Positions 23,137-33,674 of a stretch of 64,000 nt of DNA are shown piece after piece. Where the stretch lies: the NCBI RefSeq assembly GCF_030052815.1, contig NC_079493.1, positions 60,326,691 to 60,390,690 on the forward strand, read 5' to 3'. The first letter of the stretch is position 1, and each line of letters begins with the position of its first letter. The stretch is from Hevea brasiliensis. Lineage: Eukaryota; Streptophyta; Magnoliopsida; Malpighiales; Euphorbiaceae. The position numbers were made by a program, and so were the translations under genes. The notes under the pieces were generated by a model. The model did not search any database, had not been told where the DNA came from, and saw only the letters and a list, made by a program, of their open reading frames with translations.

Positions 23137-23255
23137 CATGTCAGAGTCTTTAAAATCACATCAGTGTCTTTCATGTCATATCAGTGTATTTCATGTCATA
23201 TCAGTGTATTACATGTCATGTCAGTGTATTTCATGTCATATCAGTGTATTTGTGC
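23137..23255. repeat. 20-bp minisatellite in LTR D
   Basis: Five to six tandem copies of a unit reading TCAGTGTATTTCATGTCATA, with a period of exactly 20 bp in the inner copies. Confidence 0.9.
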
Positions 23256-23329
23256 GTAGCCTATAACAGACTATAATGCTAGATACATGAGAGTATATGG
23301 GTTAGACAGTCATATGTCTACCCTGTTTA

Positions 23330-23535
23330 CATCTGTCATGTCAGGCACAAGGCTAGTGGGCAGGCATATAATATTTTGTATACAACTGTCTGTCAGGCAC
23401 AAGGCCAGTGGGCAAGCATAAAGCCAGAAATATAATTATGCGCAATGGCATCTGTCATGTCATCTATCATGTCAGGCACAAGGCTAGCGGGTAGGCTATT
23501 AAAGCCAGAAATATAATTATGCATAATGGCATATG
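23330..23535. repeat. Longer-period repeats in LTR D
   Basis: Three copies of a block containing GTCAGGCACAAGGC, then (T)AG(C)GGG, then AAGCCAGAAATATAATTATG in two of them. The spacing is irregular (about 65-90 bp). Confidence 0.75.
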
Positions 23536-23587
23536 ATACCATAATTCACTATCTTTGGTGGCAAATAAGGGTACCTATTAGAGCACT

Positions 23588-23930
23588 TGCAGGCGTTACA
23601 TATCGCCGTCCTTGTAAGCCCCTAGGCGGAGAGCCACACTTCACCACAGTTCACGCGTGAGAGTTCCCAGGAATTGTAGGCATTACGTATCGCTGTCCTT
23701 GTCCCTACTTTGCTTTGATACCATTTTCATGTCATTATAATGGGAACATAGGTTCCAATTACATATTCATGTCATTTATAATGGGAACATGAGTCCCAAG
23801 TACATATTCATATAATTTATTTATTTATCACTCTTATTATTTTATGTCATGTACTATACATATTTATAGTATTGTTATTTCATATATGATGGAAACATAG
23901 GTTCCAAGTGTATTTTCATATGACTTATGT
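23588..23930. repeat. Further dispersed duplications in LTR D
   Basis: Two copies of a block with CGTCCTTGT (about 23590 and 23680), and three to four copies of a block with ATGGGAACATAGGTTCCAA (about 23740, 23775 and 23890), the last being more diverged. Confidence 0.65.
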
Positions 23931-26900
23931 GTTTTGCAAACCATTTAGGTAATTTATATTTTATGTATCAAGTGATTTCATGTCACCTTGTGGTGGGAAA
24001 GTGGGACCCACATGCCTGCTTCATGTAATTTAGCATGTAGTGACTTATTAGGAATAAGTCAATAATTTATTTTAAGAACCTTTCTTTACGTTTAACTTTA
24101 CTGTCTTGTCTTTGCATATCAAATTAAGCAATTTGTGGCTACTGTTTGGCCACACTTCCTCAATGGAAGTTGTTCCTCTATGTCTTGTCTTTATTTTTCT
24201 TTTTGAATCATGTCTTTTGGATTTGTATAACTCAAGTTACGGTCAAATAACCATAACTAGGTCAATTCTGAATTCTGATTTCCTTACTAGACAATTTTAG
24301 TATTAAATTTAACCAATTTATTTAGACAGCTTGTAGTAACATTTAGGCCTATTGTTCTCCATTGGATACATTGCCCTATGTCTTATGGTCACTAAAAATT
24401 TTTAGTTGCACTTTTTCAAGTAATGTAGATTTACTTATAGCCACATTATTAGCCTGGACTCAAATGTCATATACTAACATGATGATTTCCATTTAGGTCA
24501 GTAGTTTTGACCCAAAATTTAAGCTTTTTACATTCATAATTTGAGATAGGTGTCTAAAAAAAAGTTAAAGACTTACTTCTTAGGTTTCTAGAATGGTATG
24601 GTTCATTTCAATTGAAGATTTCTAGTGGAAGATATGGTTAAAAGACTATTCTGGATTCAATAGTCACTTATTCAAATTTCTAGATTTTATACACTAGTTT
24701 GACCTAGCTAATTGACCTATTTCTCTTGATTTCTGGGTTTTGGTCAAAATACCAATCTTGTAGGTCTATGTCTTATTAAAATTTTGGCACTAGTTTTAGG
24801 GCATTTGGAGTTCTATGGACCAAGTTATGGTCTCTTTACCAAAACTGGTCAGTTTGCCTTTGTCTAGCAATTTTGAACAGTTTTGGTGCCCCTATGTAGG
24901 AAAGTAATTTGACTTCGTTAATGGCATTTTTGGGCTTTGGTGTCTTCACAAGAGTTGTAGCCCTATATCTAAGCTTTCCAATGGTATAAATTTCAGGTCA
25001 TTTGGTCAAAATTCTGGGTTCACAATTTGGTAATCCGGATTAGGTTAGATTTTAGGTCACTTTTTAGGCAGAATTTTTGCATGGTTTCGACATGAAAAAT
25101 AGTCCATTTTAGGTCTAGTTTTACCTACAATTGGCCTCATAGCAATTGGGGTCACACAAATTCACTTATGGCTCAAAATGAACACTATTTTCAACAAATT
25201 CCCAACTTGCAAAAAAGAACACTCCTAATATTCATTTCTCTATCTCCCAAATTACAATTCTGCATTCATGGCACTTCTAATGTCATCAATTCATCTCAAT
25301 TCAATCAATTTTCTAGCAATACATCAATTCTCCAATAATCAATTCAACATCTTAATTCAAATGATCAAGATGAATAATACATATTCTATAAATTTCCTAA
25401 TACATGTAACCTTAATTATTTATCCAACAACATCACTAATCACTATTGAGATGTATGAAATAAATCACACTCTCATACTTCTCAAGGCTACCAAAAATTC
25501 AACAATTACACAAGCCTCATCAATCAATCTGAATTTTCCAAATTCAAACATATTCACAAAACTTAATTTATCATCAATCCAAAATTCAAGTTTCCCAATT
25601 TTCAAACATATTCATATAAAATCACTGCCATTGCATTTAGATGCATCAACTAATATTAATAAACATCATTCTAGTTAAGAATTCATCAATTCTTAAGGGA
25701 ATTAAGGCTGCCCAAAATGAGGCAATTAAACAAGTCTTCAATAATTGTTTCAAATCCCAATTCAAATTAGTCAACCTCAAACTTACACATACCATTAAAT
25801 TATAATATATGTAACTACTTAATCAACCTCACTAATCATCAATTACATGTAAAAATAAATCAAGCTCCTATGCTTTTCATGGCTGTCGAAATGAGGGTTC
25901 ACCATTCCTCATTAATTTCTTCAAATTTCACCTCATAACAACTCATTTCAACCTTAAATCAAAAACTAAAGAAGGAAGGTGAGGAGATTAAGCACTAACT
26001 TTTTCTTAAGCTTATTAAAACCTTGAAATCTCTCATTCCTTTTGCTGCCTATAGTCTTCCCAAGAGGTAAGGACAAGTTTTGTGAAGTGATCTTGTGGTT
26101 TCATGTGGAAAAAAGGTAGGATTTAAGCTTGCATGTGAGAGCTTCCATGGAGCTTTTGAAGGAACCAAATTCGGCCAATACCTATTTGGTAATACCTATT
26201 TAATTCCTGATCCGACAGTTCCTTTAATTTTCGTTTTCATCTGTACCAATTCACTAAATTTTTTTTGATATTTTCTATGTCATTTATACCTCAGTAGACC
26301 TTTAATTAAATGCCAAAAATGATTTCTCGGGGTTCTTCACGGTCTTGGGATCGTCAACCGTCTACGTAGTGACTTCCCGATACGGTCACCTATCGCTACG
26401 GTTCCGGCTCGTTTAACCTAGTTACATTTCATCTCTTTTATTTTTCTTTAATTTTTCTTGTATTTTCTTATCATTTATTCCATCATTTTATATCTCCTCA
26501 CTATCATTTAAATGTAGTTCCAGGCATTTTAACTGTCTGAATAGACGTTAGTCATCGAAACAGTAGAATATACGGACTACCTACAGTGAGGGTGTTACAT
26601 CAATGGGATCAACTTAACTAATGCAAGATAAATCAATAATGGATGTGCCTGAGATTTTGAGCATTAGGAGCCAAATAAATGATTGAACCTCACATAAGAT
26701 GTGATGGGCAAGGAGTTGCTTACTTATAGTTTATTGTAATTCCAATAATGGATGTGCTTGAGGATGATCAATAAGACTATAAGAATTCAATCACCTACTA
26801 GAAATCCATCCAACTAGGATTTTTGTTTCCTACTTTAGAAGTGTAGGATTCACCAAGTTAGTGGGAGGACTAATTTGATTAAAAGACCATAATCATTTTG

Positions 26901-26964
26901 GTTAATTACTTGATACATTTACTAATTAATCTTATTATTTTCTACAGTTTATTTTCAGATAATA

Positions 26965-27830
26965 ATGAGCACACAACAACCACTACCAACCAATATCCTT
27001 GCAAGCATACTTGATCACAATAGGTTGACAGAACCTAACCTTTCTGATTGGCTCAAAAATTTAAATCTTGTCCTGAATCTAGAACGTATTGGATATATTT
27101 TAGATTCAAATATTCCTGGTCCTTTGCCTCCAGGGGCCACTCCAGAGGAATCAGAGACTTTGGATAAGTGGAAAGAGCATGATATGAGAGCCAGATGCTA
27201 CATGCTTACTTCTATGACTAATGAGTTACAAAAGCAACATGAAAACATGCAAAGTGCGAATGAGATCCTTTTTCACCTGCAAGAGTTGTATGGTGAGCAC
27301 AACGGGAATACTAGATATGAGATATCTAGGCAACTATTCCGCATGAGGATGTCAGAGGGATAGAATTTAGGAGATTATCTCCACAAGATGATTCTGCTCA
27401 TTGAGCAGCTGGAACATCTTGATTTTCACATGGATTTCCAACTGTAGATGGATTTGATCCTTCAGTCCCTACTAGAGTCATTTGCGAATTTTGTGACAAA
27501 TTTCCATATGACTAAGCAAGAATGCACTCTAGCTGGCTTACTTAACATGCTGGTTATTACCTAAAAGAATATGTCGGCAATAAAGGAAAAGAGGTGGCTT
27601 TGATTGCATCTTCCTCTTCTGCTGGAAAGTCCAAGAAGAAGAAGGGCAATAAGAAAAAGAAACCTCAAGTTCCTGGACCTTCAAAGAAGATAGCCAAACA
27701 GAAGGGCAAGATCGAAGCTGACAAAGGCAAAAGAAAGTGTTTCCACGACCAGAAGGATGGGCATTGGAAGAGGAACTGCCCAGAGTATCTTACTTCTCTG
27801 AAGGACAAGAAAGATAAACCTTTAGAAGGT
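26965..27830 (+). pseudogene. gag: C2 copia gag remnant
   Basis: The start codon at 26965 opens a copia-type gag (TNILASILDHNRLTEPNLSD, then MRARCYMLTSMTNELQ). It stays open for 132 codons to a stop at 27361 and continues in the same frame with further stops, then shifts frame near 27590. The basic region and zinc knuckle follow (27594-27790). The knuckle reads CFHDQKDGHWKRNC: the second cysteine of the CCHC pattern is missing. Gag would coat and package the element RNA; this one cannot be made in full. Confidence 0.85.
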
Positions 27831-30098
27831 ATGTCTATATCTTGTTATTTAGATTCTGATGATGCTCATAGTTCATCTACAACTTGGGTTTTAGATACTT
27901 GTGCTAGTTCTCACGTTACTTTTGATATGCAGGAACTAGCAAGTAGTAGCAGCTTACAGACACGAGATGTTAAACTCCGGATTGGCAATGGCTCAACTTT
28001 TGAAGCTTTAGTCATAGGATCTAAATCTTTGTACATGTATGGATATGTGTTGTATTTAAATAATATTTTGTATGTACCTGATGCTTTTAAGAACATCATT
28101 TCTGTATCTAGTTTGACTAGAAATGATTATGAATTTCAGTTCACAAATGATGTTTGTAATATTTATTTTGGAAATGAATATATTGGATCAGGTTGTATGC
28201 ATGATTGACTTTATTATTTGGATAATAATGTTAAATACAAATCTAATGCAAGCAATCTAAATGAATGTAATTCCATGATGAAAATCAACTCAAGTTCAAA
28301 ATATATTTGGCACTTAAAATTAGGTCATATTGCAGAAGATAGGATTGCAAAGCTGGAGAAAATGGAGATTTTATCCTCATTGGGTTCTGAACCTACTCCA
28401 ACTTGTGAATCTTACCTTCAAGATAAAATGACTAGATCACCTTTTGTTGGACAGGGGTTTAGAGCTGAAAATATTTTGGAACTTATACATAGTGATGTAT
28501 GTGGTCCATTTAAAGAAATGGCTAGAGGCAGTTTTCATTATTTTATTACCTTTACTGATGATAAATCAAGGTTTGGGTATTTGTATTTGATGAAATACAA
28601 ACATGAATCCTTTGAAAAGTTTAAAGAATTTAAATCTAAAGTAGAAAATCAAACAGGAAAAAGTACTAAAACTCTTCGATCAGATCATAGAGGTGAATAC
28701 TTAAGTACTAAATTTGATGAATACTTGAAAGAGCATGGCATTTTCTCCTAGCTGACTCCTCCAGGAACATCACAATTAAATGGTGTGTCTGAAAGGAGAA
28801 ATCGTACCCTATTAGATATGGTACGCAGTATGATGAGCTATACTAATATGCCAATCTCGTTTTGGGGATTTGCATTAGAATCAACTTTGCATATTTTGAA
28901 TAGGATTCCATCAAAGTCAGTTTCTTCCACACCTTATGAGATATGGCATGGAAGAAAACCAAGTTTTAAACATGTTAAGATTTAGGGTTGTCCAACTTAC
29001 ATTAAAAAGCTGAAAACTGATAAATTGGAAACCAAATCAGAAAGGGGTCGATTTGTTGGGTATTCAAAAGAAAGTTTTGGATATTATTTTTATTTGCCTA
29101 AATAACAAAAGGTTGTGGTAAGTAGAGATGCCATATTTATTAAACAACAGTTTATTCAAGAAGGTGGCAAAGGAAGGTAAATAGAGTTAGAATTAGAGAA
29201 TTCTTACCAATCAATAAATCAGATGGATATAGATCCATCTAGTCAACCTATGCCTATTGATGAAACTTTTACAATAATTCCTCGCAGATCAACTAGGATA
29301 TCTCATCCACCAGAGAGATATGGTTTTCTTCATGCAGATGAACAAGAGTTGTTTGCTCATAAAGAAATAGATCATGGAGATGATCCTTTTACCTATGAAG
29401 AAGCTATATCAGTTATAGACTCTTATAAATGGATTGAAGCTATGAAATTCAAAATTGATTCCATGCATAAGAACCAAGTTTGGGATCTTGTTGACCCACC
29501 TGAAGGTATTATACTTATAGGAAATAAATGGGTTTCAAGAAGAAGATTGGTTCTGATAGAAAGGTAGAGGCCTATAAGGCAAGGCTAGTAGCGAAAAGGT
29601 TTCGCCAAAGGCAAGGAATCGATTATGAGGAAACTTTCTTGCCTGTTGCCATGCTTAAATCAATTAGGATTTTATTAACAATAGCTGCATACTATGATTA
29701 TGAGATTTGGCAGATGGATGTCAAAATAGCTTTTCTCAATGGAAACATTGATGAAAATATTTTCATGGAACAACCTAGAGGTTTTGAATTCCAAGATAGT
29801 TCCAAAGTGTGCAAGCTAAAACGATCCATTTATGGGTTGAAACAAGCTTCGGGGAGTTGGAACATCCATTCTGATGAAGTCATTAAATCATTTGGTTTTA
29901 TAAAAAATGTGGATGACCCATGTGTATATAAGAAGGTTAGTGAGAGTGCTATCACTTTCCTTGTCTTATATGTAGTTGACATTTTGTTAATAGGCAATGA
30001 CATAGGTATGTTAACAACTATCAAGATATGGTTGTCAAGTACATTCTGTATGAAAGACTTAGGGGAAGCAACCTATATTCTTGGAATTCGCATATATA

Positions 30099-30164
30099 GA
30101 GATAGAGAGAAAAGAATAATTGAGATAGAGAGAAAAGAATAATTGAGTAGAGAAAAGAATAATT
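30099..30164. repeat. 23-bp local triplication at insertion edge
   Basis: Units of about 23 bp (GAGATAGAGAGAAAAGAATA then ATT) occur twice, with a third shortened copy, immediately before the insert at 30165. In copia relatives this RT stretch is normally single copy. Confidence 0.8.
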
Positions 30165-31797
30165 CGCATATATAACCCCACAAGTGCATGGATCGCTAAT
30201 AAGTAATAAAGTGATGAGTAGAGTATCGTTCCCACGAGGAATTTGATTAGCAAGTACCATTCTACACAGTAATTTTGACTATTTAGGCTATCGAATACTT
30301 GGGAAATGAAGTTTGTTAACCTTAAATACTAGAATGGTAAACTTAAAATGAAATGATTTATTTGAAATAATTCTGGAATTAAGATTTCACACTTGAATCT
30401 TACTAGGGATGTTATCTCGTTTATTTACTGAATTGAGGATTGTTTTCCTTGATGGAAATCAGTCCTAAGTTATCCTAAATCCTCTCTCAAGGCACCTAGG
30501 GTGTATTCTACCTAACTCAAACCCAACTTTCGTGGTAATCAAATTAATTAAAATCCTTTAAGATTTTTGACCAATTTTGAAGTTCCACAAAGGTATCAGC
30601 CTATGTCTAGGTCAGAATTCCTAGGTTCAAGATCTTGATTTTCTAATATTAATCTTCTCCTTTCAGTCCTTCAATTAACATCTACAATCATGGCTAAGTG
30701 GATACCAGCACATAGCATGCATTAAGATCACAAGAAATTAAATCAAGGAACGAATCTCAAATCCAATAAATAAAACTTAGTGTTCATCCATAATAATAAT
30801 TACAAGCATTACTCTCCTAAATCCAGAATAAGAAAACTACTCACTCATGGTGAGTTCAGCAAATATCATGATAAAAGGTAAAAATAGTAGAAAGAAAATC
30901 ATATAGAAGAAATAAAACAATAAAAATCTGTCTAGGGAGATGAAATGAAGGAACCGAAGAGAGTTTGCATCTTTGATCTTGTGGAGCTTCAGCTAGAAAA
31001 CTCCTTTTGATACTGATATTTCTCTTCTCGAGACGGCTGGAGAGAGTGCAGAGTGTGGATTTCTCTCCTTCAAAACTCCTCAAAAGTGTTGTCAAAAGAT
31101 AAAAGAGAGAGCCCCCTTTTTCTGATGTTTTCTCTTCTATTTATAATGATTGCTCTAGGGTTAGGTCATTTTGAGTCCAAAAGGCTTTAGGAGTCTCATT
31201 TGAATCAAAAAACAAGAGTGGGAATTCGAGTTATAAAATTGGCTGTCACATAGTACACGGCCTGTGTGTCACTACACAACCCAGGGCCGTGTAACTTGCT
31301 GGAGTGGAACTGCGAAGTCTTTCATTGGCACAGAGAGTTACACAGGTCTGCGCCAACTACACGGGCCTGGTTACACGGGCCATGTACTATTATTCCCATA
31401 AGGTTCTTCAAGCTTGTGCACAGCAGAGGCTTACATGGGTCCCTGCAGATTACACGGGTCTAATTACACGACCTGTGTACTTTTGTTTCTCCATTGGCTA
31501 TTTGGCTTTCTTCTGGCAGAAGGTTACATGGGTCTGGGGCTTGGCTTACACGACCCATGTAATTTGTATCAGCAGTAATACTCAGTCTCTTGACCTCTCC
31601 AAGCTTCCTTTTGCACTCCTATACTGTGGGGCTTCACCCAAACACCTGAAACAATGCAGAAAATATGGAATTAAGGGCTTGACAATAGAAATTACAAAAA
31701 CTAATAAAATCAAATACTATGCATGAAAATACTTGTCTAAATGCTATGAAATAGTATACAAATGTGCTTAAAAACATCTATACAATTCAAGTGTATC
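30165..31797 (-). mobile_element. 1.6 kb insert in C2 RT, probable Athila/Tat-type solo LTR
   Basis: RT coding is broken between two flanks that join sensibly (an AATT-type duplication at 30161-30164 and 31798-31801; imperfect, so weak). Read on the minus strand it starts GATACACTTGAATT and ends with GAACGATACTCTACTCATCA and GCACTTGTGGGGTT. From memory these resemble the ends of plant Athila/Tat LTRs just before their GGCGCC primer site. It contains an ACACGGGCCGTGT-type cluster (31245-31570) and an AT-rich remainder. Frames such as 31304-31726 have no recognisable domain. It could instead be a non-LTR or unclassified repeat. Confidence 0.5.
31245..31570. repeat. Cluster of ACACGGGCCGTGT-type palindromes in the insert
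   Basis: About eight imperfect copies, including TACACGGCCTGTGT, TACACGGGCC, TTACACGGGCCATGTA, TTACACGACCTGTGTA and TTACACGACCCATGTAA, at 20-70 base spacing. One reads ACACAACCCAGGGCCGTGT, close to the C2-leader version. Confidence 0.8.
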
Positions 31798-32628
31798 AAT
31801 TTATCCCAAAGTCTATACTTGGAAAAGGTGTTAAAGAGATTTAACATGCTTGATTCCAAGAGAGGATTGTTACCAGTGAGACATGGTATCCATCTTTCTA
31901 AAGAGATGTCTCCAAAGACACCTAAAGAAAGAGACAAGATGGCCAGGATTCCATATGCCTTGGCTATTGGAAGTTTGATGTATGCAATGTTGTGTACTAG
32001 GCCGGATATCGCATATTCTATTAGTTTGACTAGCATGCTTCAATCCAATCCAAGTTTGGAACACTGGATAGCTGTCAAGAATATCCTTAGGTACTTGAGA
32101 AGAACTAAGGATTTATTCTTGATTTATGGAGGTGGCGACTTGCAATTGGATAGTTATACTGATTCTGATTTTTAATCAGATATCGATGATAGAAAGTCTA
32201 CCTCTGGGTTTGTGTTCATTTGTAATGGAGGTGCAGTCAGTTGGAAGAGTTTCAAACAGAGTACGACTACTGATTCCACTATAAAGGCCAAGTACATTGC
32301 TGCATTAGATGCTGCAAAAGAGGCTGTTTGGAAAAAGAAGTTCATGACAGAACTTGCAGTAGTTCCTTCCATTGAGTTAGCAGTTCCTCCCTATTGTGAC
32401 GACAATGGAGCGGTCATACAGGCTAAGGAACTCTGGTCTTATCAGAAATCCAAACACATAGAAAGGCATTACTACATTATCAGAAAGATAGTTGGGTGAG
32501 GCAATGTAGCCATATAGAAAATAGCATCAGCTGAAAATCCAGCTGATCCATTCACAAAGTCTATGTTACAAACTCAGTTAGATTGACATCTTGAGAAGAT
32601 GGGTCTAAGATATTATAATGAATGGCTC

Positions 32629-32645
32629 TAGTGCTAGTGGGAGAT
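32629..32645 (+). other. C2 polypurine tract
   Basis: AGTGCTAGTGGGAGAT immediately precedes the LTR start TGTTACTAGTATGCCC. A purine-rich run followed by TG is typical of copia elements. Confidence 0.7.
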
Positions 32646-33674
32646 TGTTACTAGTATGCCCTAGAGTATATTATTTTGTGTGTATCTTGTACATATTTTA
32701 TTAATAAAAGGAAATTTCACTTTTTCGTTTACATAATCTATTTATGTGTAATTGAAAAGGTCCATTGATATTTTGTTAGAAATTCTATTCTTAAGTTGCT
32801 AAGAATATGAGCGACAGTGTTTCTAGAACAAAGTATCCTAAATTGGTTCACAATCGAGGATACTTCACAAAGGACATGACTTACTCAGAAAGATTGTGAT
32901 CATGTTTGATCCCAAGGTATTTATATGAGATATAAATAAGATGGAGTGGTGAGTCTCATGCCACATAACAAATATGATAGGCACTTATACATGATAAGTA
33001 GGCCAAACTAGTGACGCTTATAACAAGCACGAGGAATTTACTCTTGTTAATGCATTGTCATACATTATATCAGTGCGTATAATCTTTAGACCTGAGATAA
33101 TATAGTTATCTTGTATATAGGTGGTTTGAGTTTGATATTGCTTTCATACTTGTACAATGTATGGGTATATGGGCATGTGTTGGCTCCTACTAGTTATATA
33201 TGGAGATAAGTTTTAATCAAGATGGAATCCATTACCCTAAGTAAATAGGGATGAAATCCTATATTCATTTAATTATTCTTAATGATTTAAGTTCCTGGCC
33301 AGGATAAATAGATTTAGTCAGAAAAGAGTTTCTGACAAGAAAATCTAATTAATCAAGAATTGGAATTAAAAAGGGAACATAATGTTCATAGCGAATGGAG
33401 TTTGACATTAACCATGACTCCAGCTGGAATTGAGATTTTGTAACAGAGAGATTCTAGTACATGGTAACATATGATTATAGGTTCATTTAAGGTATTCCTT
33501 ATTACTGATTGGGTGGCCATGGCATGCTATGCTAGGTGTCAACCATGTTCTATGATGTGCCTGAAATGATTTAGAGAAATCATTTAAGGTAAGAAAGAGT
33601 TCTAATGATATTATGGGATAATATTATTTATCATTACATATAGTAATGAGCCTAGTAAGTCACATATCTACACA
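32646..33674 (+). repeat. C2 3' LTR, first piece
   Basis: Starts TGTTACTAGTATGCCC and aligns with C LTRs up to the B1 insertion, whose target duplication ACACA is at 33670-33674. Confidence 0.88.

Larger units (their letters stand above)
22386..26599 (-). repeat. D: 4.2 kb solo LTR of a gypsy-like element
   Basis: It begins TGTAACACCCC, ends GGTGTTACA, and is flanked by TCAAT on both sides (22381-22385, 26600-26604). Its first bases, including GGTGTAGCCGAGCAAA, resemble reversed family A LTRs, so the orientation is minus. It contains a hairpin pair (22937-22977), minisatellites (23137-23930) and the roughly 80-bp modules near 24170 and 24940. A 136-codon frame at 25268-25678 is low-complexity and probably not a gene. 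Confidence 0.9.
21108..26964 (+). other. C2 leader, split by solo LTR D
   Basis: The untranslated stretch between primer site and gag runs 21108-22385 and 26605-26964. It holds a GC-rich cluster of imperfect ACACGGGCCGTGT palindromes (21205-21375) and otherwise AT-rich sequence. The inverse counterpart in C1 is 10687-11910. No reading frame with protein character is seen. Confidence 0.7.
27831..32600 (+). pseudogene. pol: C2 copia pol remnant: PR, IN, RT, RNase H
   Basis: Order PR-IN-RT-RH identifies Ty1/copia. Protease is at about 27890-27930 (VLDTCASSHV; the usual DTGA has Cys for Gly). The integrase zinc region and core are at 28218-28985 (HLKLGHIAEDR, IHSDVCGPF, TFTDDKSRFGY, NGVSERRNRTLLD). 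The linker is at 29223-29567. A frameshift at about 29530 leads to RT at 29528-30142 (YKARLVAKRF, QMDVKIAFLNG, KRSIYGLKQAS). The catalytic YVDD motif reads YVVD. The coding run is broken by an insert at 30165-31797 and resumes at 31798-32175 (RPDIAYSIS) and 32212-32499 with RNase H (DRKSTSGFVF, KHIERHYYIIR). In-frame stops at 28206, 28749, 28983, 29103, 32173 and 32497. Dead copy. Confidence 0.9.

Noticed and set aside
25268..25678. 136-codon open frame in LTR D
   Set aside because: Low-complexity Asn/Ile/Ser-rich translation of AT-rich DNA, inside a solo LTR with a defined target duplication; no domain.
31304..31726. 140-codon open frame in the insert at 30165
   Set aside because: Its apparent repeats (YTGL...) come from the palindromic DNA motif; no domain and no start context.
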